From positions 1 through 30,134 of the forward strand of contig JBGQCF010000027.1 in assembly GCA_041495205.1 (NCBI GenBank): a stretch of DNA of 30,134 nt, in the 5' to 3' direction. Made by a program: the position numbers and the translations under genes. Below, piece after piece: positions 16,792 to 25,021 of the stretch (position 1 is the first letter of the stretch; each line of letters begins with the position of its first letter). The notes under the pieces are model-generated. The model was not told where the DNA came from. It did no database searches and saw nothing but the letters and a program-made list of their open reading frames with translations. This stretch comes from JAHFRG01 sp041495205 (lineage in GTDB: Bacteria; Pseudomonadota; Gammaproteobacteria; Burkholderiales; JAHFRG01).

Positions 16792-17934
16792 TCACAGCAG
16801 GCGGCTTTTGTCGCCGCTCATAAAACCGATGAGTTGCTGCGAAATGTCTTTGCCCAGCGCCAGTACCTTGAATAACTCTCCCATTTCCGCCGGGCTCAGC
16901 AGTTTTTGCGCTGCCGAAGCCAAGGGCAGGTAAGCGGCATCGTCCGGCGCGGTTTCGCCCAGGATTCCGGTGATGCCGCAGTTCACCAGAAAATGCGCCT
17001 GAGTAGTATAGCCGAGCAAGCGCAAGTCTCCCGCGCTCTCAACCAAGGCGCTGAAATTCACATGGGAGGTGATGTCTTGCAGCCCCGGCAGGTAAAAAGG
17101 ATCGTCGTGCGCCTGCTGGCGGTAATGACACATCAACGTGCCGCGGCTGCGTTGCGGGTGATAATACTCGGCTGCGCCGAAGCCGTAATCCAGTAACAAA
17201 ATCACACCCAGATCCAGCAACGCCGCAAGGCTGCGCATCAGGCCGCGCGCAGCAAGATGAATTTCGCTTACATAATCAGCCGGCACTTGCAGGCTTGAGG
17301 CGATATTGCACAATTCCCCTTGGGCAAGAGGGCGTTCTTTCCAGCAGAATTTTCCATCTGCAAGGGCGACGCCAAGCTCATAAATGCCCTGGCTGCGCCA
17401 GGCGACGAGATGCACTGGAAGCGCATCGAAGACCTCGTTGGCCAGGACCAAACCGGCAAAATGCTGCGGCAGCTTGTCGAGCCATTCCACGCGTTGTGCA
17501 AGTTTTTTGGGTAGCATGCCGATCAATGCTTGCTGGCGGCTTTGCAATTCGCCGCTTGCTTCCAGGATAAAATAGTGGTCGGGCGCCTTGTTCTGCGCTT
17601 CCAGGTCGCGCAACAGATCACAAGCAAGTTTTCCAGTCCCGGCCCCCAATTCCAGAATGTTTCCGGCAGTGATGGACAGCACCTGCGAGACTTGTTTCGC
17701 CAGGCAGCGGGCAAAAAGCGGCGACATGTCGGGAGCGGTGACAAAGTCGCCGGCAACCCCGAATTTTTCTGCGCCTGCGCTGTAGTAACCGAGCCCAGGG
17801 GCGTACAGTGCGAGTTCCATGTAGCGGGCGAATGAAATCCAGCCACCGCTTGCTTCAATCTCCTCGAGTATCATCTGCGTAAGCCATTTGCTGTGCTGCA
17901 TGGCTTGCGTGCTGGGTTGTGGCAGTGGCGGCAT
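16792..17934 (-). CDS. SAM-dependent methyltransferase, MidA/NDUFAF7 family
   Basis: 380 residues of COG1565 type. The N-terminal SFARYMELALYAPGLGYYS and GDFVTAPDMSPLFAR segments are diagnostic; the SAM-binding motif ELGAGTGKLA lies at about 95-104, followed by LANEVFDALPV and LLLDYGFG. The mitochondrial homologue NDUFAF7 symmetrically dimethylates an arginine of the complex I subunit NDUFS2, a step in early assembly; the bacterial target has not been shown here. M1 at 17934 and M12 at 17901 are both possible starts and neither has a good ribosome binding site. It is divergent from the pteridine reductase gene, with about 100 bp shared. An NDUFA9-like gene is also in the window, but not adjacent. 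Confidence 0.92.
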   Translation of the reverse strand: MPPLPQPSTQAMQHSKWLTQMILEEIEASGGWISFARYMELALYAPGLGYYSAGAEKFGVAGDFVTAPDMSPLFARCLAKQVSQVLSITAGNILELGAGTGKLACDLLRDLEAQNKAPDHYFILEASGELQSRQQALIGMLPKKLAQRVEWLDKLPQHFAGLVLANEVFDALPVHLVAWRSQGIYELGVALADGKFCWKERPLAQGELCNIASSLQVPADYVSEIHLAARGLMRSLAALLDLGVILLLDYGFGAAEYYHPQRSRGTLMCHYRQQAHDDPFYLPGLQDITSHVNFSALVESAGDLRLLGYTTQAHFLVNCGITGILGETAPDDAAYLPLASAAQKLLSPAEMGELFKVLALGKDISQQLIGFMSGDKSRLL

Positions 17935-18036
17935 CGCTTGGGAATTGAGCTGGAAAGGTTAGGCAGCCGCTAATGGTCAGGAAATTGCTGTAAAATTCCG
18001 GCTTTCAACACCAGCAGAATATAGCGGAGAAACAGG

Positions 18037-18777
18037 GTGCGAGGCAAAGTCGTCTTGATCACCGGGGGCGCGAGACGGGTGGGTGCAGCGATTTGCCGCA
18101 ACCTGCATGCGCACGGCGCCAGCATCATGGTGCATTACCGCTCTTCGGCGAAAGAAGCCCGCGCGCTGCAAGCCGAACTTAATCTGAAGCGTACCGATTC
18201 GGTGGCGCTGATACAAGCGGACCTTCTCAACTTGCCAATGCTGCCAAACCTGGTAGGCGATACCGTAAAGCGATTTGGCAAGATGGACGTGGTGATCAAC
18301 AATGCTTCCAGCTTTTTCCCGACGGCGGTGGGGGAAATAAACGACAAGGCATGGGATGATCTCATCGGCACCAACCTTAAGGCGCCGCTGTTTCTCTCGC
18401 AGGCGGCAGTGGGACAGCTCAAAAAAAACCATGGCTGCATCGTCAACATCGTGGACATCCATGCCGAGCGGCCGATGAAGAATTACGTGGTGTATAGCAC
18501 GGCGAAGGCCGGGCTGGTAAACCTGACGCGCTCGCTGGCACGCGAGCTGGCGCCGGAAGTCAGGGTGAATGGCGTGGCGCCCGGCGCCATCATCTGGCCG
18601 GAAGACGAGGCTTGGTCGGACGAGCTATCGCGCCAGCGCATCATCAATTCGACGCTATTGAAGCGTGTCGGCGATCCGGAAGACATCGCCAAGGCGGTGT
18701 ATTTCCTGATTGCCGATGCGCCTTATATCACCGGACAGATTATTGCAGTCGATGGCGGCAGGAGTATCAACATATGA
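18037..18777 (+). CDS. Pteridine reductase (FolM/PTR1-like SDR)
   Basis: A 246-residue short-chain dehydrogenase that should reduce dihydropterins or dihydrofolate with NADPH in the cytoplasm. The coenzyme loop is TGGARRVG (9-16), the TGxxRRxG variant typical of pteridine reductases in place of the usual TGxxxGxG. Also seen are NNAS (88-91) and the catalytic set Asp140, Tyr153 and Lys157 (YSTAK), and the C-terminal GQIIAVDGGRS. The start is GTG, with GGAG 9 nt upstream. The stop codon overlaps the next start (ATGA), so it is translationally coupled to the TtcA-like gene. FolM (dihydromonapterin reductase) is the E. coli counterpart. Confidence 0.9.
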   Translation: MRGKVVLITGGARRVGAAICRNLHAHGASIMVHYRSSAKEARALQAELNLKRTDSVALIQADLLNLPMLPNLVGDTVKRFGKMDVVINNASSFFPTAVGEINDKAWDDLIGTNLKAPLFLSQAAVGQLKKNHGCIVNIVDIHAERPMKNYVVYSTAKAGLVNLTRSLARELAPEVRVNGVAPGAIIWPEDEAWSDELSRQRIINSTLLKRVGDPEDIAKAVYFLIADAPYITGQIIAVDGGRSINI

Positions 18778-19517
18778 AAACAAGCTCAATTAAACCCCCG
18801 CGCACATTGTTAAGTCTGACCGGCAAGGCGATTGCCGATTACGCGATGGTTCGCCCGGGTGACCGTGTTTTGCTCGGGCTTTCCGGCGGCAAGGACAGTT
18901 TGTCGTTGTTGCATGTGTTGCTGCATCTCAAGGCTAAATCGCCGGTGAAATTTGAACTCGCAGCCGCGACCGTGGACCCTCAATCGCCTGAATATCATCC
19001 CGAACCATTGAAGAGCCGCATGGCCGAACTCGGTGTGCCGTATTTCTATGAAAGTTATCCGGTGCTGGAACTCGCGAAGCAAAAAATGGGGAAGAATTCG
19101 TTCTGCGCATTTTGCTCGCGCATGCGGCGCGGCATGCTCTACGGCGCGGCACGGCGCGAAGGCTACAATGTGCTGGCGCTGGCGCAGCATCTCGACGACC
19201 TCGCCGAGACTTTCATGATGAGCGCGATGTTTGGGGGGAAACTGCGCACCATGCGCGCGCATTATGTCAACGACGAAGGCGATATCCGCGTGATCCGCCC
19301 TTTCATTTACGTGCGCGAGCGCCAGACCGCAGCGTTCGCCACAAGCGCCGGCCTTCCGGTGATTGCGGAGAACTGCCCGGCGTGCTTTGCCATGCCCATG
19401 CAGCGCTGGCAAATGAAGCAAAAGCTTGCCCAGTTTGAGGCGGCCAACAACAAGATATTCGCCAATCTTCTCACCGCGATGCGCCCGCTGCTCACGGCAT
19501 CCCAAGGGGACGATTAG
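18774..19517 (+). CDS. TtcA-like tRNA 2-thiocytidine synthetase family protein
   Basis: 247 residues with the PP-loop SGGKDS at 37-42 and a CAFCSRMRRGMLY segment (Cys111/Cys114) that matches CSLCSRLRRGILY of E. coli TtcA, the [4Fe-4S] enzyme that thiolates C32 of certain tRNAs. Also shared: AQHLDDLAET (TtcA has GHHRDDILQT), FGGKLRTM and VIRPFIYVRE. The expected second Cys cluster reads ENCPACFAM instead of IPCNLCGSQ. It is shorter than E. coli TtcA (311) at both ends. Iron-sulfur-dependent tRNA thiolation is likely, but a paralogous role cannot be excluded. The ATG overlaps the stop codon of the pteridine reductase by 4 bp; the longer frame back to 18612 is a shadow of that gene. Confidence 0.85.
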   Translation: MKTSSIKPPRTLLSLTGKAIADYAMVRPGDRVLLGLSGGKDSLSLLHVLLHLKAKSPVKFELAAATVDPQSPEYHPEPLKSRMAELGVPYFYESYPVLELAKQKMGKNSFCAFCSRMRRGMLYGAARREGYNVLALAQHLDDLAETFMMSAMFGGKLRTMRAHYVNDEGDIRVIRPFIYVRERQTAAFATSAGLPVIAENCPACFAMPMQRWQMKQKLAQFEAANNKIFANLLTAMRPLLTASQGDD

Positions 19518-19623
19518 CGCCTTGTTTATGCTATTATTGGGCGCGGTAGAAAATGGGGTAAGGTTACCCTGGCCGGACTTCGACCAGAGCGGGTCAACAA
19601 CTCAACCAAGGGAGGTTTTAATC

Positions 19624-20079
19624 ATGAAACGCCATATCTATTCTGTGCTGTTGCTTACCCTGTTTGCAATTGCACCCAATGCTTGGGCGGGGCCCAAGGA
19701 AGAGGTTGCTGCCACCACCGCGAAATGGGCAGAGGTGTTCACGGATGACAACCCCGATAAGATACTCGCTTTCTACGCCAAAGATGGCGTGCTGTGGGGA
19801 ACGCTGTCTCCCAAGCGGCGGGATGATCCGGAAGCGATTCGGGATTATTTTGTGAAAGCCTATGTGGCTCTCCCGCAGCATAAGGTTAGCTTCGGAGACC
19901 AGTTAATCCGGGTATATGGCAACACCGCCATTAACACTGGTTATTACACGTTCCTTTATGTAAAAGACGGCGAGGCCAAATCTCTCCCCGCGCGCTACAG
20001 TTTTACCTACATGAAGAAGGGAAAAAAATGGCTGATCGTGGATCATCACTCGTCCGTGATGCCAGCGCCGCCCAAGTAA
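19624..20079 (+). CDS. Exported SnoaL-like (NTF2-fold) protein
   Basis: 151 residues. The signal peptide MKRHIYSVLLLTLFAIAPNAWA is followed by a domain with the look of the SnoaL/DUF4440 or calcium/calmodulin-kinase-association group: WAEVFTDDNPDKILAFYAKDGVLWGTLS, then IRDYFVKAYVALPQHKVSF and ends with KKGKKWLIVDHHSSVMP. Family members form cone-like dimers that bind small ligands, and several secreted ones have no known activity. A strong GGGAGG precedes the ATG. The preceding 106 bp after the TtcA-like gene may hold its own promoter, but I see no convincing boxes. The open frame extending back to 19426 is not part of the gene. Confidence 0.82.
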   Translation: MKRHIYSVLLLTLFAIAPNAWAGPKEEVAATTAKWAEVFTDDNPDKILAFYAKDGVLWGTLSPKRRDDPEAIRDYFVKAYVALPQHKVSFGDQLIRVYGNTAINTGYYTFLYVKDGEAKSLPARYSFTYMKKGKKWLIVDHHSSVMPAPPK

Positions 20080-20119
20080 CGGCAAAACGCGGGCTCAGGC
20101 CTTGATGAGAATGCGATAT

Positions 20120-20142
20120 CCTCCGCGCCCTCCGCGGTGAAA
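20120..20142. repeat. Half copy of the palindromic repeat found before metF
   Basis: CCTCCGCGCCCTCCGCGGTG followed by AAA resembles one arm of the palindrome at 24942-25021 with a short internal deletion. It lies in the 108-bp convergent gap between the SnoaL-like gene and the end of the long minus-strand run. No partner arm is present. Confidence 0.45.
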
Positions 20143-20187
20143 GGTAGGGCGTCCTTAGCGGTCTATTCCTGTCGCGAAGGTGGGCGC

Positions 20188-20835
20188 TTACTTACGCCGC
20201 GGCGCGGGATGCTCTAGCAGCGCTCCGACCTTGCGCTCCATTGCGTCGCGGCGGCACAGGAGGCGCACTTGCTTTCCCGTGACGAGCGGATAGTGCCGGA
20301 TTTCATCCAGCATCTCGGGCATGTCCCAGCAGTCGCTGCCATTGGTGACCCACAGCTTCGGGTCCATCTTGCGCAGATCAAAAGCTCTGGAATAACTGCG
20401 CAGCGTCAAGCGGCCTTTCTTGTTCGTGTACTCGTGAAAATACGACATTGCAAGCTCCCGCAGCGTGCGGTACACCGGGTCACGGTAGCGTAGCTGCGCA
20501 TGATTGGTCTTGGAAATCGCGCCCCAGCAGCCGCGGCGGCGGAACAGCGCGACTACATGATCAAAATCATGCACCGCCTTGAGGTCCAGCAAGAGCGGGG
20601 GCTCGCCGTGGATCCACAGTGCGCAAGCCGCGAGCATGGCCCCCTCGATGCAATGCGCGTGGTGCCGCCGCAGCACTTGGCGCACCGAGAGACAGGTGTC
20701 CCCCTTGCGTTCAAAGTTAGCCCGCAGCGAGCTGACAAAATCCTGGATTTTGTGCGGCGTGGAAAGCCGCCTGAGGATGGCGAACTCGGTCCTTGTTAAG
20801 CCGAGATCTTGGCGGCGCGCGGTGCGCATATTCAT
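20188..20835 (-). CDS. Unrecognised protein with transglutaminase-like Cys/His motifs
   Basis: 215 residues with no signal peptide and no membrane segment, so cytoplasmic. I recognise no named family for certain. HCIEGAMLAA (Cys62) and, 31 residues later, DFDHVVALF (His93) plus CWGAISKTNH are arranged like the Cys and His of transglutaminase-like/papain-fold proteins, so a peptidase, amidase or acyltransferase activity is possible; this is inference. The C-terminal part (DLRKMDPKLWVTNGSDCWDM) is unusual. The start is taken as ATG 20835 because GGGAG lies 8 nt before it; a GTG at 20850 overlaps that site. The gene follows the M48 protease by 30 bp and is the last of the minus-strand run. Confidence 0.75.
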   Translation of the reverse strand: MNMRTARRQDLGLTRTEFAILRRLSTPHKIQDFVSSLRANFERKGDTCLSVRQVLRRHHAHCIEGAMLAACALWIHGEPPLLLDLKAVHDFDHVVALFRRRGCWGAISKTNHAQLRYRDPVYRTLRELAMSYFHEYTNKKGRLTLRSYSRAFDLRKMDPKLWVTNGSDCWDMPEMLDEIRHYPLVTGKQVRLLCRRDAMERKVGALLEHPAPRRK

Positions 20836-20865
20836 TTTATTGGCTCCCACGGTACAACGCTGGCT

Positions 20866-21708
20866 TTACTTTTGCTTCTCCTGGTTAAGTTCGAGGGTTT
20901 TTACAAAGCGCGTGGCCAGCTGTGGCTGTGTCGCGTACTTGTCGAGATTCACTGGCATCGTCTTATCCAGGGCCTCGAGGCGGGCTGTGGGCGCAGGATG
21001 GGTCTTGAACATCAGCGCCAAGGCACTGTCCTGCGGGTTTAAGTTTGCGAGCGTTTGCAGCACCAGCGGCAGCCCGTAGGGATCATAGCCCGCGCGCGCG
21101 GCGAGCACCACGCCGATGCGGTCCGCGTCGAATTCATCTTCCTTGTCGAGGCCGCGCGCGTATAACTCGGTGCCGACGCCGGCGATTCTATTCAGCGCTT
21201 CGGTGTTCTTGCTGTTCTGGGTGGCGATTGACAGCGCGTCGGCAAGCAAGCCCACCTGCGCATTTTTCTGGATCGCCTTGAGATGGTGTTTTTTCAGCAC
21301 ATGCGCAATTTCATGCGCCAGCACGCCGGCGAGCTCCGCCTCGCTTTTCATATTCAAAAGCAGCCCTTTGGTGATGAATACATAGCCGCCGGGGGTGGCA
21401 AACGCGTTCACGTCATCGCTCTCGAGCACGCCGAAATGCCATTCCAGGTTCGGGCGCTCGCTTTGCTGTGCGACCCATGTGCCGACTTGGTTCACGTATT
21501 TCTGCACGTGCGCGTCCGGCATGAGCGGCGCTGCGCCGAGCAGATTGGAAGCCACGCCTGACCCGATTTCCACCTCCTGTTTTTCATCAACCTCGCGAAG
21601 CTGGCTGACGTTGGTTACCAAGCTCTTGATTTTTCCTATATCCAACTGAAATGCCCGCGCTTGAAACGGCATGCTCAGCGCAAGCAGCAAAATAATGAGT
21701 CGTCTCAT
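20866..21708 (-). CDS. M48-family zinc metalloprotease, periplasmic
   Basis: 280 residues with a signal peptide (about 1-19, QARA-FQ). The zinc motif HEIAH is at 132-136 and the third ligand is probably Glu192 in EDEFDADRIGV. The fold around VNAFATPGGYVFITKG and AGVLAHEIAHVLKKHH is that of the BepA/LoiP type of M48 peptidase, which works on misfolded outer-membrane proteins in E. coli; the long TPR tail of BepA is absent here, so LoiP-like is a closer fit. The start is coupled to the SH3 gene by a 4-bp overlap (ATGA) and has GGGAGG in front. Substrates are not evident. Confidence 0.92.
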   Translation of the reverse strand: MRRLIILLLALSMPFQARAFQLDIGKIKSLVTNVSQLREVDEKQEVEIGSGVASNLLGAAPLMPDAHVQKYVNQVGTWVAQQSERPNLEWHFGVLESDDVNAFATPGGYVFITKGLLLNMKSEAELAGVLAHEIAHVLKKHHLKAIQKNAQVGLLADALSIATQNSKNTEALNRIAGVGTELYARGLDKEDEFDADRIGVVLAARAGYDPYGLPLVLQTLANLNPQDSALALMFKTHPAPTARLEALDKTMPVNLDKYATQPQLATRFVKTLELNQEKQK

Positions 21709-22241
21709 CGCCCACCTCCCAATGACGCCGGATTAGGGGATCCCGTTTTCTCTGTTTGCGATGGCTCGGGCAGATAATTGATTTGCTGTGCGGTGAGTTT
21801 GGCGCTGGCGGCGAATTTCTGCGCTTCAGCGGGATGAATTGTCATTTGGCGCAGTTTTTCCAGTTCCTGCGGGTTGGGCCGTGCATTTTTCAGGTCGGTT
21901 TCTGAAAGACCTCTAACGCCGGTCGCTACCGTGACGCCGGTATTGCCGCTGCGCCCGAGATTGAGGAGCGATTTAAGGCCGCTATCGCCGCCTGCCGCAC
22001 GACCTTCGCCCGTACGCAGGCTGAGCATGCGCACCCAGCCCTGCTGCTGGTCTTTCACCTGCAGCCAGGCGCCTTGGCGTGAAATGATTTCCACCTTGGT
22101 TTTTTCCGGCAGGGTGGCGAGCGTCTTGGCATCGCTGAACGGCGCGTCTTTAAGCTCGGTGCTTCTCACCGTATAGCCGTATTCCGCAGCATAGGCCGCC
22201 CCAACCTGCAGAAATAAAAAGATTATTGCGATAATCCGCAT
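21705..22241 (-). CDS. Exported SH3-domain protein
   Basis: 178 residues beginning at ATG 22241, which is preceded by GAGGAGG, the best ribosome binding site in this run; the longer frame to 22337 is a shadow of the cyclase gene. A signal peptide (about 1-18, ending YAA) leads into a bacterial SH3 domain: GYTVRSTELKDAPFSDAKTL, then VEIISRQGAWLQVKDQQQGWV (about 25-72). The remainder is low in hydrophobic residues, with a Gly-rich patch and a conserved-looking DLKNARPNPQELEKLRQM segment. Such SH3 domains bind peptides or cell wall, but the ligand here is unknown. It is 10 bp behind the cyclase and overlaps the M48 start by 4 bp. Confidence 0.88.
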   Translation of the reverse strand: MRIIAIIFLFLQVGAAYAAEYGYTVRSTELKDAPFSDAKTLATLPEKTKVEIISRQGAWLQVKDQQQGWVRMLSLRTGEGRAAGGDSGLKSLLNLGRSGNTGVTVATGVRGLSETDLKNARPNPQELEKLRQMTIHPAEAQKFAASAKLTAQQINYLPEPSQTEKTGSPNPASLGGGR

Positions 22242-22251
22242 AGCTGCCTCC

Positions 22252-24081
22252 TCAAGGCGTTTTTTTCCTGGGCTCAAGCAGATTGACTTCCTGTGCCCGG
22301 CCTTTGACTTTATAAGATCCACGGTCAATAAAGTCAAACGCCTGGTTCGCTCGTTTTACGGTCTCGCTGGAGACCAGAATACGACACACCCCTTTGGTGA
22401 GGCCTTCGATGCGGCTCGCCAGGTTAACGGTATCGCCGATCACGGTGAAATCCAGCTTCTGTTCCGAACCGATAAAACCGACCACCGCTGGCCCGCTGTG
22501 GATACCAATGCCGATATCGAAGTCTGCACCCAGCTCGGCCTTGAGCTGTTCCAGCACTTCGCTCATCTCCAGCGCCGCGTCGATCGCGTGTTGGGCGTGG
22601 TTTGGGTCGTCGAGCGGAGCGCCCCAAAATGCCATGATGGCATCACCGATAAATTTATCCAAAGTGCCACCGTGGCGGAAGATGACTTCCACCTGCCTGC
22701 TGAAATAGCGGTTTAAGAGCGCTACGATTTCCTGCGGCGGACGGGTCTCGGAGAGCGCTGTGAAACCACGAATGTCGGAGAACAGCACGCTGATGTCGCG
22801 CATCTGACCACTTAGCGATTGCACAGTTTGGCCTTGCTCAACCAATTGCTTGACTACATGCGGGTCCAGGAAGCGGTTGAACATGCGCACCGCCTGCTCG
22901 CGCGCCCTGCGCTCCTTGAGATACGAATGAAGCGCGGCGGCGAAGTAGAAGAACCAGGCAAACGCCAGCGAAGAGAAAACCGGCAGCAGGTACCGGTAGC
23001 GGACCGCAAGGTAACTTGCGCCCAGCACGATCGCTGACGCCGGGACGAGAACGGCGCCGATTCGAAAAGGGCTCAAACGCGCTCGAAACCCGGCAAGCAG
23101 GGCGAGTACCAGCAGCGCCGCCAGTAATGCAGGAATTGCATCTGGAGCACGCAGCATGTAGCCGTGGTTCTTGAGGTTGTCAATCGCGGTGGCGAGGATT
23201 TCCACTCCCGGGTAGAGACTGGCCACAGGCGTTGCGCGGATGTCGTGCATCCCGCTTGCGGTGGCGCCGATAATCACGATTTTGTTCTCGAATTCATGGG
23301 GGTCGTGCTGCGGCTTTTGCCTGCTGAAATCGGCATAGAGCTCCGCATAAGGGATGTGTTTGTAGGCGAAAGCGCCGCCATGCCACCCAAGAATGATGTG
23401 CTGAGTATCAGGTAGGATGTAATGCAAATCAGCGGCGAGACGCGCAGGCAACGATGGGATGCGCCAGCCGTATGCCTGAATGTAAAGGTCATAATTGCGG
23501 CCGATGCCATCCTTGTCCTCGTTGTAATTGATAGTGCCCGCGCGCCAGCTTGGTTTTTCCACCACCTGTGGCAAGAGCAGTGCCACACTGGCTTCAGGAT
23601 CGGCTCCCGGGGTCGGCAGCAGGGCAAGCGGCTCGGCCACCGATTTCAGCTTTACCCGTTGTGTATCGTCTTCATGCTCGAGGCGCAGCATCGGAAAATA
23701 CACGTTGCGGGTTTGGCGTATTACCTCGTTGAAAACCGCGTCGTGTTCGGGACGAAAACGGTCGGGCTCGGAAAACAGGATGTCGAAGACGATGGCTTTG
23801 GGTTGCTGTTTTTCAATACCCTCGACCAGTTCACCGTGAACAGACCTTGGCCAAGGCCAGTTACCGGCAACATCCACCATTGCCTCCATGCTGTTATTGT
23901 CGATATCCACAATCACGATGTCGGGATCGGGGCTAAGCGAGAGCGCGTGCATTTTCACCAAGAAATCAGATACGCGGTTATCCAGGGAAAGCAGAGGGTG
24001 TAAAGGGGAAAACTCGGTTGCGATGGCAAAGAGCGTCGCCAGCGCGATGAGATTAAGGGGATCGTTAAAGAAGCGCCGCAT
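22252..24081 (-). CDS. CHASE2-domain class III adenylate/guanylate cyclase
   Basis: 609 residues. An N-terminal helix (about 8-25) and an extracytoplasmic CHASE2 sensor domain (about 30-310, with IVIVDIDNNSMEAM, FDILFSEPD, VIIGATASGMHD and SLYPGVEILATAIDNL) are followed by three transmembrane helices (about 315-387) and a class III cyclase domain (about 425-605). The metal-binding aspartates are Asp436 (FSDIRGF) and Asp480 (GDAIMAF). Lys476 in LDKFIGD and Asp544 in LDFTVIGD favour ATP over GTP. Asn553 and Arg557 (GDTVNLASR) supply transition-state contacts, so the enzyme looks active and should make cAMP in response to an envelope signal. It starts 10 bp after metF without a clear ribosome binding site and is followed 10 bp later by the SH3 gene. 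Confidence 0.93.
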   Translation of the reverse strand: MRRFFNDPLNLIALATLFAIATEFSPLHPLLSLDNRVSDFLVKMHALSLSPDPDIVIVDIDNNSMEAMVDVAGNWPWPRSVHGELVEGIEKQQPKAIVFDILFSEPDRFRPEHDAVFNEVIRQTRNVYFPMLRLEHEDDTQRVKLKSVAEPLALLPTPGADPEASVALLLPQVVEKPSWRAGTINYNEDKDGIGRNYDLYIQAYGWRIPSLPARLAADLHYILPDTQHIILGWHGGAFAYKHIPYAELYADFSRQKPQHDPHEFENKIVIIGATASGMHDIRATPVASLYPGVEILATAIDNLKNHGYMLRAPDAIPALLAALLVLALLAGFRARLSPFRIGAVLVPASAIVLGASYLAVRYRYLLPVFSSLAFAWFFYFAAALHSYLKERRAREQAVRMFNRFLDPHVVKQLVEQGQTVQSLSGQMRDISVLFSDIRGFTALSETRPPQEIVALLNRYFSRQVEVIFRHGGTLDKFIGDAIMAFWGAPLDDPNHAQHAIDAALEMSEVLEQLKAELGADFDIGIGIHSGPAVVGFIGSEQKLDFTVIGDTVNLASRIEGLTKGVCRILVSSETVKRANQAFDFIDRGSYKVKGRAQEVNLLEPRKKTP

Positions 24082-24091
24082 GCGGCACGTG

Positions 24092-24937
24092 TTACAAACC
24101 CAGCCGTTGCCAGATGGTGGTGGTCAGGCCGGCTTGGTTCAAAGTATAGAAGTGCAGGCCAGGCGCACCGTTGGAAAGCAGGTGGTCGCAAAGCTGAGTG
24201 ACCACATCGAGCCCGAAGGCGCGGATGGATGCAGTATCGTCGCCAAAGCCCTCCAGCTTCTTGCGGATCCAGCGCGGAATTTCCGCGCCGCAGTTGTCGG
24301 AAAAGCGCGCAAGCTGCGCGAATTTGTTAATAGGCATGATGCCGGGGACGATCGGCACGTTGAGGCCCAGTGCTTCGCATTCGTCAACGAAGCCGTAATA
24401 GCTGTCGGCGTTGAAGAAATACTGGGTAATTGCGGAATTAGCGCCGGCTTCCATCTTGCGCTTGAAATTGTGGATATCCTCCTGGGCGGAGCGCGCCTGG
24501 GGATGGAATTCCGGATAGCAGGCCACTTCAATGTGAAAAGCGCCGTCGTATTCCTTGCGGATGAATTCCACCAGTTCGTTGGCATAGCGGAATTCCCCCG
24601 TGGAGGCCATGCCCGAAGGCAGATCACCGCGCAACGCGACGATCCGTTTGATGCCGCTGGCCCGGTACTGGTCCAACACGGAGCGGATAGTTTGACGTGT
24701 GGTGCTGATGCACGAAATATGCGGCGCCGCGCTTAAGCCCTCGCGCTGGATTTCCAGCACGGTCTCCAGCGTGCGGTCGCGGGTCGAGCCGCCTGCACCG
24801 AAGGTCACCGAAAAGAATTCCGGCTTGAGCTGCGCCAGTTGCTTGCGCGTTGCGCGCAGTTTCTCAACCCCTTGCGGCGTCTGCGGCGGGAAGAACTCGA
24901 AACTGAAAGAGCGAGGGAAGTTTTTTTGTGATTGCAT
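24092..24937 (-). CDS. metF: 5,10-methylenetetrahydrofolate reductase
   Basis: Reduces methylene-THF to 5-methyl-THF with FAD, supplying the methyl group for methionine synthesis. Motifs: SFEFFPPQTPQG with the catalytic Glu, FFSVTFGAGGSTRD, IVALRGDLP, ANELVEFI and QYFFNAD, and the C-terminal GLHFYTLN; 281 residues from ATG 24937 (E. coli 296). A GTG at 24946 is an alternative, but it lies inside the palindrome that precedes the gene. There is no Shine-Dalgarno sequence of its own, because the 3' arm of the palindrome ends 4 nt before the ATG. It lies 91 bp downstream of ahcY and 10 bp before the cyclase gene. Confidence 0.95.
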   Translation of the reverse strand: MQSQKNFPRSFSFEFFPPQTPQGVEKLRATRKQLAQLKPEFFSVTFGAGGSTRDRTLETVLEIQREGLSAAPHISCISTTRQTIRSVLDQYRASGIKRIVALRGDLPSGMASTGEFRYANELVEFIRKEYDGAFHIEVACYPEFHPQARSAQEDIHNFKRKMEAGANSAITQYFFNADSYYGFVDECEALGLNVPIVPGIMPINKFAQLARFSDNCGAEIPRWIRKKLEGFGDDTASIRAFGLDVVTQLCDHLLSNGAPGLHFYTLNQAGLTTTIWQRLGL

Positions 24938-24941
24938 TTTT

Positions 24942-25021
24942 ACCACAGGGGCGCGAAGACGCAGAGAAAGGCAAATTCTATCAGGTTCTGCAGCTCCTCC
25001 GCGCCTCTGCGTCCCCGCGGT
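24942..25021. repeat. Long palindromic repeat between ahcY and metF
   Basis: Two 25-nt arms (24942-24966 and 24997-25021) are inverted copies with 18 matching positions and a 30-nt loop. All seven differences are purine transitions, and on the minus strand, the sense of the operon, five of these become G·U pairs, so the mRNA would form a long, nearly continuous hairpin. The 3' arm ends 4 nt before the metF start codon. It resembles a GC-rich palindromic repeat type common in environmental genomes, with a half copy at 20120-20142. No poly-U follows, so it is not a typical terminator. Confidence 0.7.
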
